Assembly (NCBI GenBank): GCA_019648995.1
Contig: BLXT01000976.1
Coordinates: 25,146 to 45,424, forward strand
Origin: Plakobranchus ocellatus
Taxonomy: Eukaryota; Mollusca; Gastropoda; Plakobranchidae
Direction: 5' to 3'
Length of the DNA stretch: 20,279 nucleotides
Shown here: piece after piece, positions 1 to 12,000 of the stretch
How positions within the stretch are numbered: position 1 is the stretch's first letter
Layout: every line of letters starts with the position of its first letter
Position numbers and translations under genes: made by a program
The notes under the pieces: model-generated
What the model saw: only the letters and a program-made list of their open reading frames with translations
The model's database searches: none
Told to the model about the DNA's origin: nothing

Positions 1-12
1 GGGGGGGGGGGG
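1..12. repeat. Poly-G run at window edge
   Basis: Twelve G residues open the window, in an otherwise AT-rich intron. It could be a real homopolymer or a sequencing or assembly artefact. Confidence 0.8.
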
Positions 13-452
13 AGAATTGTCCCCTAAGTTTCTTGCAATACTTATGCTGAGAAAATCAATTGGACTTTGAATATTCTTCTATAGACATCTTCTCATATGG
101 ACATAGAGCATCAGGGGAGGCAATTATAAAACCTTGAAGACTAATCTTCTTGTTCAGTCTCAACGAAGTTTTGAGTGATACTAGCAATTTACATTAATGT
201 ACTGCAAGTCTTACCTAGTCATACGACTTTTTTTTTACTCTTTGAATTGATCAATGGGTATCCAAAGCCCAAGACAAAAACCAGTCTAAGGCCATTCAGA
301 GGCTGCCATAGACAGGTTTGACAACTTCTTTGAAACTGAAAAAAAATATGAAAACTAGGATCCAAAATCCATGAAGTAGTCAATATGGTTTCATAAGATT
401 CAGATAATGTCTCAGATTTTTCTTTACAAAACAGATAAATTAGTTTAATTAC
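13..452 (-). other. Intron 18, partial
   Basis: AT-rich intron 3' of exon 18. I looked for the next INPP4 block here and did not find it. An open frame crosses it on the minus strand but it reads FCKEKSETLSESYE and the like, with no family match. Confidence 0.6.
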
Positions 453-506
453 CGCTTGAGCATTAACTATGTCGCGTCGGATCTTTGCATCATGGGCTGC
501 TTTCAC
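453..506 (-). CDS. INPP4: INPP4 exon 18: RRDIV block, last exon seen
   Basis: Exactly 18 codons (residues 747-764), VKAAHDAKIRRDIVNAQA, matching 'RRDVVFCQTL' of INPP4A. Acceptor aaaaatcag|GTGAAA, donor GCG|gtaatt, phase 0 at both ends. The next family block ('xALxCGFIxKL...LLSTY') is not seen in 1-452, so the following exon lies beyond the left edge. Confidence 0.85.
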
Positions 507-3029
507 CTGATTTTTGTTTTCCTGGAAAAAAAATAAAAAATGAGGTTCAAACATGCCTTGCTGACATTTTTCAAAATGGATTAAGAGCTGATTTTTATAT
601 TGCATTAACATAGGACAAAATACTTGAAGTAAATATGGTTTAATTACTGCAAAAAAGTCCTTCACAAATTAATTTTTAAAACTCAGGAAATGTAACTGCA
701 AAGGAAAAAGATGAATAGTTGTTGACTTCCTTGTTCTAGATTGCTAATGCTAACTAGATGCATGTTTTGCTACCATGTTCATGCACACATGAGAGACAGA
801 ATGAAAAAATATAATGAGGATGCAAAAATCACTTTTCACAATATTTGCACAACCTTGTAGTCAATATGTTACTGAACATTTTGATCTTTATGTTTTCAAG
901 ATATCTCATTTCTAGCCCAATTTATGACAATTGAAAGGTAAAAATACACATATATGAAAAATTTTTCAAAATAGCAATTTAAACTACATTTTTGTGTCTT
1001 TTTATAAGGTTTTGAGAATAAAAGGACACTTGAAGTCTTTTTTTTTTTTCGATTCTGCACAACCAAACCATTTTTCATACAGTTCAGAGTCAAAGAAAAA
1101 AGTAACTTAGATCTAAATATGGACCTAGAATCCAGATAGAGACAGGGAAACACAATTTAAAATGCAGATTACATCTATGAGCAGTTAATTTTTTTTTGAC
1201 GATAAAGCAAATTGTTCTTTGAGAAAACATCAAAGTGAATAGTTGAAAATTTATCTAGAGATACACAGGCAAGTGGAGATTTGGATAGAATCTATCTATA
1301 TCTAATTCTAGGAGAATCTTCCAATGGCTTTGTTACACTAACCATAACTGTGAGGAAGGTCAGAAACAATGATAGCCGAGCCCACACAATCTCTAAACAT
1401 CCTTGAAACTTGGAAAGAGCTGGCTTTAATTCTTGTTCTAGAGTCTGAACTGTTGAACTGGCTCTGCAGCCACCCTGGTCAATTTCTGAAGCAGACACTT
1501 CACCACTCAAGAGATTTTCAGTGTGCTGCTCGGATGCCTGTCGTGTTAGCTCCTCCACTACGGACTGCAAGCAGACAAAAGCAGCTTCAAGATTTAGCCT
1601 TGTTACCTCCTGCAGAAAGGAAAAAAAAAAAGAAAGGAGAACTAGATAATATGAGCAGAGTCTTCAAAATGAAGATCACAACGAGAGTCATGCATAAAAT
1701 ATAACAACATAAAAGCATTAAAGAACCTATCAAAATTCATTAAACTATCCCACATATCTCAAAAATGTTGAACACTTCTTGAATTAAAAAAACAAAAAAA
1801 AGAAAAAGAAGATCCTAACTGCAGCAAAGGAAGCATCTCATTGAATGTGCAAGTGTAATTCTTCTTACAAGCAATTGAAACTGTCTACAATACTAAAATA
1901 CTTTGGTAATGTCTGAAACTATTCTAAATACAAAAATATAAGTGTCTTATAAATCTAATACTTGAAGTTAAAAAAAAAACATTGAAAATAATTTACAATG
2001 CGTACTCAGAAAGTTATTTCACAGAGTAGAAAATAATTGTGAGGCAATAGAAGATTTCTCGATAGCTAAAAAAAAACATAAAATCTATTTTGAAAAGGGT
2101 TGACAAATAATCATTTCTAAAACCCATCTACATATAATTTGAGTCAAGTTCTGCCTATTTTCTATACAAAGGAAGTATAGCCTCTTAAATGAGCCATCTG
2201 TCAGCTTTTCAATATTTTGGAGACTCTGAAACATTTTTAAATCTAACTTCATCTACAAAGAATTGTTTGCACCACCTGTATCTCTAGATTGTCTGACCTT
2301 CCTAGATTCCTAGTAGTTTTGATTGGTAGTTATAAATAGATTAGATTCTCCACTTTACCAAGAAAATTTCTAATGAAACACAAGTTACATGTTGGACATA
2401 TTTAGTTATAGGCACAATACATAAGCACTCGTACAGACCCATATATCCAACCTAATTCTGTAAGTATTTATACACGTTTGAAGATTTTACTTTTAAAACT
2501 TTTATTTTTAAGTCAAAAAACTCTTTGAGGCTCTAAAGCAAAAAAATACACAGCAAACAGTCACTAATTGACACTGGTTGCTTCACTTGATCGTAAAAAA
2601 GATTTTTTTTATCAAAGACTAAGAACAAAAACAAAGAAAGACAGAATATGGTGATAAATAAGTGAGAATAAAAATTTTACAGAGCAATTTCACAAACTCA
2701 CCCAAGGTTCCATCGTGGGCGACTTAACAAAATTACTCCCAGACCATTTCCAGGTTTGCTGAGGTTGAGTTTCTGTCTCTGTGTCAGTCATATTTCGCAG
2801 AGACGCTCTGTCACCCCCTTCACTAATATCTGCATTGCGCTTGGCTGCCAAGTAAGAATCTGCTGCATGTAGGACAACAGGTTCTGCACATACTGTTGTG
2901 AGGCGATTGGTCTGTAAGGAAGAATTTCAAATTGTAAATATTCATGAATCTGTCATAAAATTAAGTGTATGAAAAAAGCAAAAGTGTTCCATTAATCTAA
3001 ATATATATACACACACATATATATTTATA

Positions 3030-3073
<44 letters not shown>

Positions 3074-6000
3074 TGGAGACTTAAGTATTTGCTCTTTTCA
3101 TCCACAAAAAATAAAAAAAAAACCACTGTTCATATCTTTTTTGAAAAGTAATTTTTTAATGAGCTTCTGCTCATCTTCCAAATTGTAAATCCTTAAAACT
3201 AATTGTCTGTTTATTTTTATCCATCTTCTATCCCTCTGTTATGTCTTTATCTGCTAATCTAACTAGTCCTTACCATTCCTTTCCTACCCCCTTCTTCCCT
3301 AACCACCCCTTATGGTTTTAAATATGACCACTGCTAACAATTATGCCCACCTTGTTCCTCATGCTAGAGAGAACAGTCTGCACTTTTCCCAAGTCTACAG
3401 CTATTGCGACCTGTGACAGTCTCTCACATGATGCCCTCAGCTGCAGCCTTAGTTCTGTCACCTCGTTGAGAACAGAGCATGCCTTCTGTATTCTGGTGAG
3501 AGACAACAAGGCTTTAAAAATTGGTTGAATATCATTCCTTTTCTTCTTAAAAAATTGTCATTATGATAATGCCCCTTTTTAAAACTATTTCTTCACCTGT
3601 TCCTCTCTACCTTTCTCCCTCTCCATATTTCACTAATTTCATCTCTCTATATAAATCATTAATTTTGCATCCTCTTTTCCACTTAGTTCTCCTATTCTAA
3701 TGCAATTTATCACTTACTTTTCTAAAAGAAATTAAAAATTATTAATGTGACAGAACTTTAAATATCTTTACATGACAGCCTGTCCAACACAAGACACAAT
3801 TCAGAGGGCATGTAGTAAAAAAAAAACAACAAACAAACAAAAAAACTTTTTAATTGATGAATTAGTAGAGAAGAAGAAAAAGTATGATAATTTAAAATTA
3901 TATTTAATGGCACTTTTAATGTAAAACAATAGCAAAGTCACATTAAAACATTTTGCCTTTATATATATGGCTTCATAAGTTCATTAATCACCAGGCCCTG
4001 GTTTCAGATGGTATCATGATGCTATTTTTAGCGCTAGGGCCCTGATCTCAAGGATGTTCAGGATGGCTTTGGGAATTTTTTAAAATACATTAACAACATA
4101 CTAGAAACTTCCAGGTTTCTCGGTTGTTTTTGTGAGTTTCCGAGCTTTAAGGTGATACCCGATTTGCCGTGTTTTACCTATTTTTAGTATTCAAGGTGAA
4201 AAATTGAACATGGATATCTCCAAACCATTCTGAAATAACAATAGCGGAATCATAGCAAAATGTGTTTGATATTTTTCAGTTTGCTGAAGAGAGTGATGTT
4301 GAGCCATATGAGCAGGAATCAGATGATAAAAAATGAAAACCATTTCCATTCCAAATCGTTTCGAGAATATTAGTATTGTCCTCAAACCCAAGTACTCATC
4401 CAGTCTCAAACTCTAGATCTAGATTTAGAATCTAGACTAGATTCTAGAAGGTGACTACGGTCGTGAATTTCTTTCTGGAATGTACATTTGAATTTCAAGT
4501 AAAAAATCTACATGTAGTTTCTATAAAAAGGCAATAAATTGTCATATCAAGTTTCTAGATCTAGATCTAGTCTGCTCACATGTCAAAGACCCAAGAAGGT
4601 GAATGGTCAAACTAGACTTCATGATTTGGAGTGAGATAGATTTAGATTTAGACTAAAGATCCGGTCTAAATAAAATGATTTTTAATTTTCAATGACAAAT
4701 TTTATTTTCTAATGTAATTTATTTTTCAGATTATCGATCTGCTTTTTATGGGTGTCTGCTGACTGGGAACACTTTCCAAAAATGGGAAATGCATGGCATT
4801 TTTTAAAATTTGTAAAAAATCAACCACAACACTAAAAGAAATACAATCAATACATTTGTAAAGCTCTGAAATACCACAATATGCACTGTAAAAATGAAGT
4901 TTCTATAACAATTTAGTAAAGCACTAGAATTTTTTTCAAATTGTCTGAAATGGCCAGTTTTGAAGCACCGGCAAACCTTGAAATGACAGGGGCCTGGTGA
5001 GTTAAAATAACAATGACAATCATTGTGACCATTATTTTAACATGTTAATGAAGCCATATAAAGGCCAAACGTTTCAATACAATTCCTAATTTTGTTATCC
5101 TTTCACTTTGTTAGAATCATAATTTATTTTTCTTCTTCTTCATTTTATATTATACCTTAGTTGCCATTGCATCCTTTGGATCTTAGATATATACTGTAGT
5201 TCTTCTTAGTGGTGATTTTGCCCATTTACATTGAATTGAATTGATCAAGTGAAGACACATACAAGCACCATGTAGTCTTTATTCATACCTGGTGCGTTGT
5301 TGATATTGATTTGTATCAGCATAAGATCCTGTTGGCTCATCAGCATCATTTTCATAGTATCCTGTGCGTAGCTGTCGCAGAAGTCGAAACAGCCCACCAT
5401 TTTTATCATCACGACAGTAAGCCGTGAATGCTCCTACTGTGGTAATGTCATACAGTTTACCTGAGGATATCAAGCCATTGGCAAGAGGCTTATGAGAGGA
5501 AGAATTGCATAAACTTTTTCAGGAGGGGCAGTAATTACGAGTTTGAGCTTAACATCAATATTTGGAATAATGTTCTGAGAAGCTGGCTATCTTCTAATCT
5601 ATGCAATGCATTCCTCCAGCTCTTGACCTATCAATTTTAGTAATATTAAGAGTGAATGTCATACAAAGACTATTTGCTTGTGATATTACTGAGTTATTGA
5701 GTAAAAAATAAAAGGTTAATTACTTTGTCTTCAGTTGTTGCAACTGCAAAAGCATATGAATATTAATGAGATTTCAAAATGACATCACTGAAGTGCTGTT
5801 AAATTTAAAGGCTAAATTTTCCTCACTTTTATTTAACTTAACAAATCTAAAAACTGTCCATGCCTTGTCTTATTTTTGCCTACCATTTCAATTTGCATAA
5901 TGGCAAATGATTAAAAAGTATTATAATTCTTTATTGTCATAAATAATTTAATATGATGAATTGCTCGCCCAATAAAAAATGCATTTATCACATTCACATG

Positions 6001-9000
6001 CTTTACTGAATTAAAAAAAAAAAAAGTAATTAATCTTATCTGTCATGAAATACTTAAAAGTGAAAGAATCTGAGAATTTTAAATAAAAGATTGAAGCATG
6101 AGTAAATCAATGGAACAAAAAAAAAAATGATCTCAGGAGTATCAGTGAATTTTAAACTTCACTGCACAATATGCTTTGTGCTGCACAATATGCTTTGTCA
6201 AGCAATAAATTTTGCATATCTATGCAGAGAAATCAGTTTATTACTCCTAGTCGATATGTATGTGAATAGTTCATTGATGTTAGCATACGATCAGGTATGA
6301 AATAAGCAAATTCCACCTTCCAACTAAGTATCTTGCTTAGACATTTTTGGCAGCTAGGTCTTCAAACGTCTCTAAATAATATATGACATTTCAACTATAT
6401 GAATGAGACTTTCCATTCAATGCCGTAATGTATTTCAGAGATCTTATGGTTAAGAGCATTAACCAGTATGCACATTTTAACAATACTGTCATGGCATTAC
6501 ACAAGTTATTATCTCAATTTTCCTCTCTGTTTCTGACTAATGCTTTGAATGCCAAACATTATTACAAAATACTTAAAGAAAAAATGCACCACACACACCA
6601 TGAAGACCAAATTAAAAGTGCTGCAATGAAACAAAAAACCTGAAAGAGATCCAAATAAAAATGAGAATCCTCTAAAAGGAGTACTGCATCAAACACCACT
6701 TGCTCGATAAAAATGAAAAAAAAAAAAGAACTCAGATTCCCTAATTCATTGTTTTGGCCTACTCCAAAGGAGTTTGAATTATGAAATTAAATTATGTATT
6801 GTCTTGATAAAGTCAGAAATCTTGAGAGGGGGACAAAAATGACCATGTTGATATTGTAAGCTTATTATATCTGCAATCATATCATCTGATATAAATGACT
6901 GCCAACCTTACCTGCAAAAACATGAGAAAATTTTTGTCTGCCATAACATCATCAATATTTCCCAAAATTATCCCTCTGGCAAAAGATCAAAGCTATGTCC
7001 TATGACAAAAAAAAATACAAATGATGAGTTTTTTAAGTATTTAACCTTTGCTCCCTGCATCTTCTGACACCAGCATTCTCTCCACATGAAGATTTACGGG
7101 AATAAACTCTAAATCTGGCTTGGCTTTGTCTGTGCTGCGTTTGAATGTCACACCTGGCAAAAGTTAAAGGTCAAGAGTTTAAAAAAATATTTTCTTCAAA
7201 ACTTTTCCAGTTTTCTCATAAAACATTTCTCATATTTGACCCCAAAAAGGGGGGGAGGGGGGAGTTGTGATATTTTAAAATAATGATCTCTTATCTGTCT
7301 TTAATACCTTGAAATTTGTAGCTCCAAGGAGTATGTTCAATCCATCTCATATTTATTTAATTAATTCATTTGAGCATTCCTTTTCAGTAAAAAATCATAA
7401 TGTTTTGGTTTTTTTTAAAGTAAAATCGGGGGTGTGAAATTAATTTTCAAATAAACGGAAATCACTATTACTTATTATTCTGAAAAGCATACAAAATTTG
7501 CAGAAAACTTTAAAAAAAGAAAAAATCATTCTTGCACTTTTACTTCCAGGTTAATCAATTCATCTTTTACATATTGTCATGCTTGTTAATGTTTAGAATG
7601 AAGTATTAGAGCATAGGAGAAGAAATAATAAGAAGAATGAGCAAACACCTTTAAAGCTTCGTTTCTTGTGCATCAATGAAAACAAACACATGAACAAAAT
7701 CTAGAGGAAAAAACACACTTGACACTTCTAGAAATCAAATGCTGACTAAGGAGAATAGGAAAAAAAAAAACAGGAAAAAAGGCAAATATCACACATCAGC
7801 ACCCAAAGAGATATTTAAACATTTTTATATGACATATCACTTCATAACAAGTTTTTGGATTAGAAATAAAGAGCAAGGCACTGTCAGTACTAGCTCAATA
7901 ACGAGAAATATTCACTTTCATCAAAATATTTGAAACCAAGTAATACATCTGCTCAAATATCTGCACACTCAGAACATATATTTTACATATTCATATGATA
8001 AGCAATGTGCAAAAAAAAAAGTTTTGAAAAGGAAGGTAATAAATATGTGTCAAGAAATAACCTGGGGATAGCAAACGAAATTTACTTAAATCTAATCTTC
8101 TCCACTAGAAAACAAGAATGCCCACCCTTATCATTGCACAACAGCTATAAAAATCACAAAGAAGGTGAATTGAAAATTTTATAGAGAAACTTCTTCTGTT
8201 TCCTTTGGCTCAAGCTAAAAATTTCTTCTCTTACTATCAATAGCAGTTTGACAGCAAGCAGCAATCTAGCCATACAATATATGCATACTGCATGGAAGAT
8301 CTTTCCCTACAAGATGCTCTGAATGTGAATGAAAGTAACTTGACAACATCAGGCAACCCTTATTAATCACAAAAACAGAATTTGACAATTAGGTCGGTTG
8401 TTTTTTTGTTTTTTTTTTAAAGGAAACATGATGTTAACTGATTCGAACTGAATAAATTTATGTTTAAATAACCTTCATTTTTCACTATGATTTGTATGAT
8501 AGCACATTGTAGCCCATCAACATGACTTTGAAAAGTGACCATGCTACAACTTTTTTGGCTAAAAAATTCCATTAAAAACATTTTTTTGGCATTATTATTG
8601 CAAAAATCATCAGAGCAAATTTCAAATGATCCCTTCTCTTTTGCCACTTCTTCAAAATGAAAGCTTTTATATAAATATTCATGCTCACACTGCAGCAAAA
8701 GTAAAACCAATTGACCAATGGTTTCTTGAATTATGAACTAATATATTTGGAGAGGCGTCACCTTCATACTCGTTGAGGTGTGCTACATGCTGGTTATACA
8801 AAACAACATTGCTCATGCAGTAGTCTGAGGTTTCCTTCTGAACAAAGCCCTGGTCAAACGGCAGCTGCAAAAGTCAAGTGAAGGGATGAGTGTTGATGAA
8901 ATTATATTTCCCACCATGCTTGACATGGTGCATTTTAACTAAACATTTTTTCACAATTTCCCTCAATAGCCATAGCTGTTAAAAAATATGTTTCAATGCC

Positions 9001-12000
9001 TGTTTGGCCTTGTGTTCAGCTTTGGTGTAATTAAAACAAAAAAGATATTGAGATTCTTCAATCATGTATCAGTTGATTCAGTAGACACATGCAGGATATT
9101 TTTTATATAAATGTTAATTATTAGATATTTTACATGTTCAAAATAAGACAGACGTAATTGAACTAACAAAATGAGGAGCAGATAATTCTTGTGCATTTGA
9201 GGATTGTTCTGTGCAATTTTAACCAGGGTGAAAGCACTAGTTGTGGGGATCAAAGAGACTAATTGCATTTCAAAAGAAAAAGTGAAAGAGTTTCTAAATT
9301 TTCATCTGGATAGAGGTCACTGCATGAGTTACTGTATTTTGCTACTGGGATATTTAAAAGTTATTAAATTATACAAGAGAGCCTCCTCTTCGGTAGCGAG
9401 GTTGTTTGCTAAACACAGCATAGAGAAAAATAGTGGTGCCTTAGCTTTTTAATAAATATTTTGATCATACATTCTGACCCTCAAAGGTCTTAGAGATGGA
9501 ATGAAAGGCAACAATCAAAATGAATAAGGGTACAACCCCAATAACCAGCTATTGAAGTTTGAACTTGCCCATGTCTGGCAAATTTTTTCCTTGAATGTTT
9601 GAATCTTATTTTGTAACAAGCTGAATCCAAAATCCAAAATTCCATTCTAAATTATCGGTGAGGAACAAATTGAAGCAAAAATTCATTGTTAAGCATGATT
9701 CTAATTCAGAAATATGCTGTATGCTTGATTCTGATCAGAAGGAAAAAAAATCAGTACAAGAGGAGTCTTATGAGAGTCTTGAATTTATAGAACTTCAGGT
9801 ACCATACGGTTATCTTTTTTCCTCTGCTGCAAAACTTTAATTTTTTTTTTTTATTACTGGTCTTCTTACATTGATATCTTTTATATATAAGTGTGATGAG
9901 CTTAGAAATATTTCTGGCCCTTTTATCTCCACAATTTCATTTTTCAATGTCAGCCAAAATTTGTTGTTCCTTTTCTTTTTTTTTATGGTTTCGTTTCTTA
10001 ATAATAATTAGTTTTTATCTTTCTGATAATCTTTTAATTTACTTTCTTTAATTCATTCTGCACTAGAAAAAAATTTTACAAACTAGGATTTTGTAGGATT
10101 TTAATTGAAGCACACATTCTTTAAAAACGGTAAAAAACATATTAAACTGAAGGTTTCAGAAAATAGCAAATAAGGACAAGGATAGTGCTGTTAAAAAATT
10201 CAAAAAGCAGGAACTGGCCACATAAGCTTTAAGGGACAAAAAGATATCGCAAAACGGGTTTGCAAATGCATTGTTTCTTTTTTGTAATATCTAAAGCTAC
10301 TACAGATTATTTCTGACCTGTTTCATGTATTTATTTCAAGCATTTGCTTTATTTAAAACAATTTAACTCCCACAGAATTATAGACATCTGGAGCTGCATT
10401 TGTAAAAAAAAGATTATCAAGTAAAATATACAATTGTTGTCATCCTTCTCTCATTTGAGAAGAGATAGGTTATTTGATTATACTTTAGGAAGTGGTTTTA
10501 GCATGATTACGATTTGTAAATAGAAGATTTGCTATAAACATGGTGAGTAATGCATTCAAAGGAGACAAAATTGAATATCAGCATTGCAGTTTAACTGGAC
10601 ATATTCTCTGCAACTTTTTTCTTTCTTTCTGCTTTGTTTTCATATAATGCATTGCACTTAAGTAATTTGTGTAAATGCAAAGCCATGCCATGCTTGCAGA
10701 GCTGAAATAAGTTCCTTCTTTATGATTCAACCTGACATCTCCATGAGATTGTCCATATTGTTAGTGAAGTATTCGGCTGCTGCTGCTCCTAGACGTATCC
10801 AAAGCAACTGCTGGGTTTCCCACTCTGTTACTAGCTGTCAAACGTCATACAGAGGTCAAGGTCAAGAATCAAATAAGCCAAAGCAAGTCAGAAGACAGAG
10901 GACAAAGAAACCAAAGACTATGAGAGGACAAATGATGTGTTTGTATGAGAGAACACAAAATGTTTATAGAGACAATACTAGTTCACAGAGAGAAAAAAAA
11001 AATGGAGTGCTGAAAAATTGTCCTCAAATGAATCCCAAGGTTTTTATATTTATTTGAAATAACATAACTGGTGCTGAGACATGATTTCTTCATTACCTGA
11101 AAACTTTTGAAATGCAATTATAAGTTCTGACAAAGACCTAAATATTCTAAATACTTATCAGTTTTGTTTTTCTGTGAAGATATTAGTATACTTCAGAATC
11201 CTCAGACTTCTATCTTACATTAAGAAGAACCCACTTGTTCTCTAATCTGTATAGAATCTTTAAAAAAAATGCACTCAACAGAGACATTAACTCTGTGGGA
11301 AGAGCCCACTTATTCACTAATCTGTATACCATGTTCAATAAAAAATGCACACAACAGAGACATTAACTCTGTACCTCTCCCAGGTCTTGCAGTAAGGATA
11401 TCATCCTCTTTTCCTCATTCACCCACAGACGCCTTCAGTTAAGAAAAGACATTAAAAAAATTAATTTTTTAGCAAGTAGTAAAATTAGTAGCATACAGTG
11501 CAAAGAATGTATAACAGAAAAAATAGTTTTAAAGTAAATTTTTTTTTTGTAATACTAGCAGTGATTTGTATCATTGAATTAAAGAAATGGGTCTTTTTTA
11601 AAAGTCAACTCTTTAAACATGCTTATTACAAGGATAATTTCACAAATTGTTATTGAATTTTTTTTTTTTATAAAATTATGATACATCGGTCAAAAGAAAA
11701 TGCCAGCATTATCATCTTTCTGAAATAGTTACTGGTACTCACAAAAGCTGTACAGGAAGCTCAAACGTCCACCTACTCTCAGCCATATACTCAGATACCT
11801 GAATCATGGACTTCTCATTGTTGGTAGCAAAACGAAATGACCTCTTGATGATGTCATTGAAGTGGGCTTGTAAATTGTGAGAATGTCTGCCTAAGGATAC
11901 AGCCCTTGGTCTTTTGTTGTAAGTGCCAGACTTAGATAGAGACCGAGCAAACAATTGAATCAGTGAACGATTCTCTTTTATACAAAAGAAGCTCTGAAAA

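Noticed and set aside
219-452. Continuation of the minus-strand frame beyond exon 18 as coding
   Set aside because: After the GCG|gtaatt donor the translation no longer resembles the INPP4 family, which should continue with an 'ALxCGFI' type block, so I end the exon at 453.
1369-1704. Plus-strand 111-codon frame over exon 17
   Set aside because: Antisense shadow of the real exon on the minus strand.
3000-3071. AT-rich run as a replication origin or regulatory element
   Set aside because: A plain dinucleotide microsatellite in an intron explains it.
8417-8710. 97-codon minus-strand frame just 3' of exon 12
   Set aside because: It lies past the exon 12 donor, does not match INPP4, and the spliced join of exon 12 to exon 13 (…NEYE-G-VTFKRST…) fits the family without it.
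10722-11057. 111-codon plus-strand open frame with Ala and Lys/Arg stretches
   Set aside because: Low-complexity ends and no recognised domain, in the middle of a well-supported intron. Kept only as an unexplained patch.
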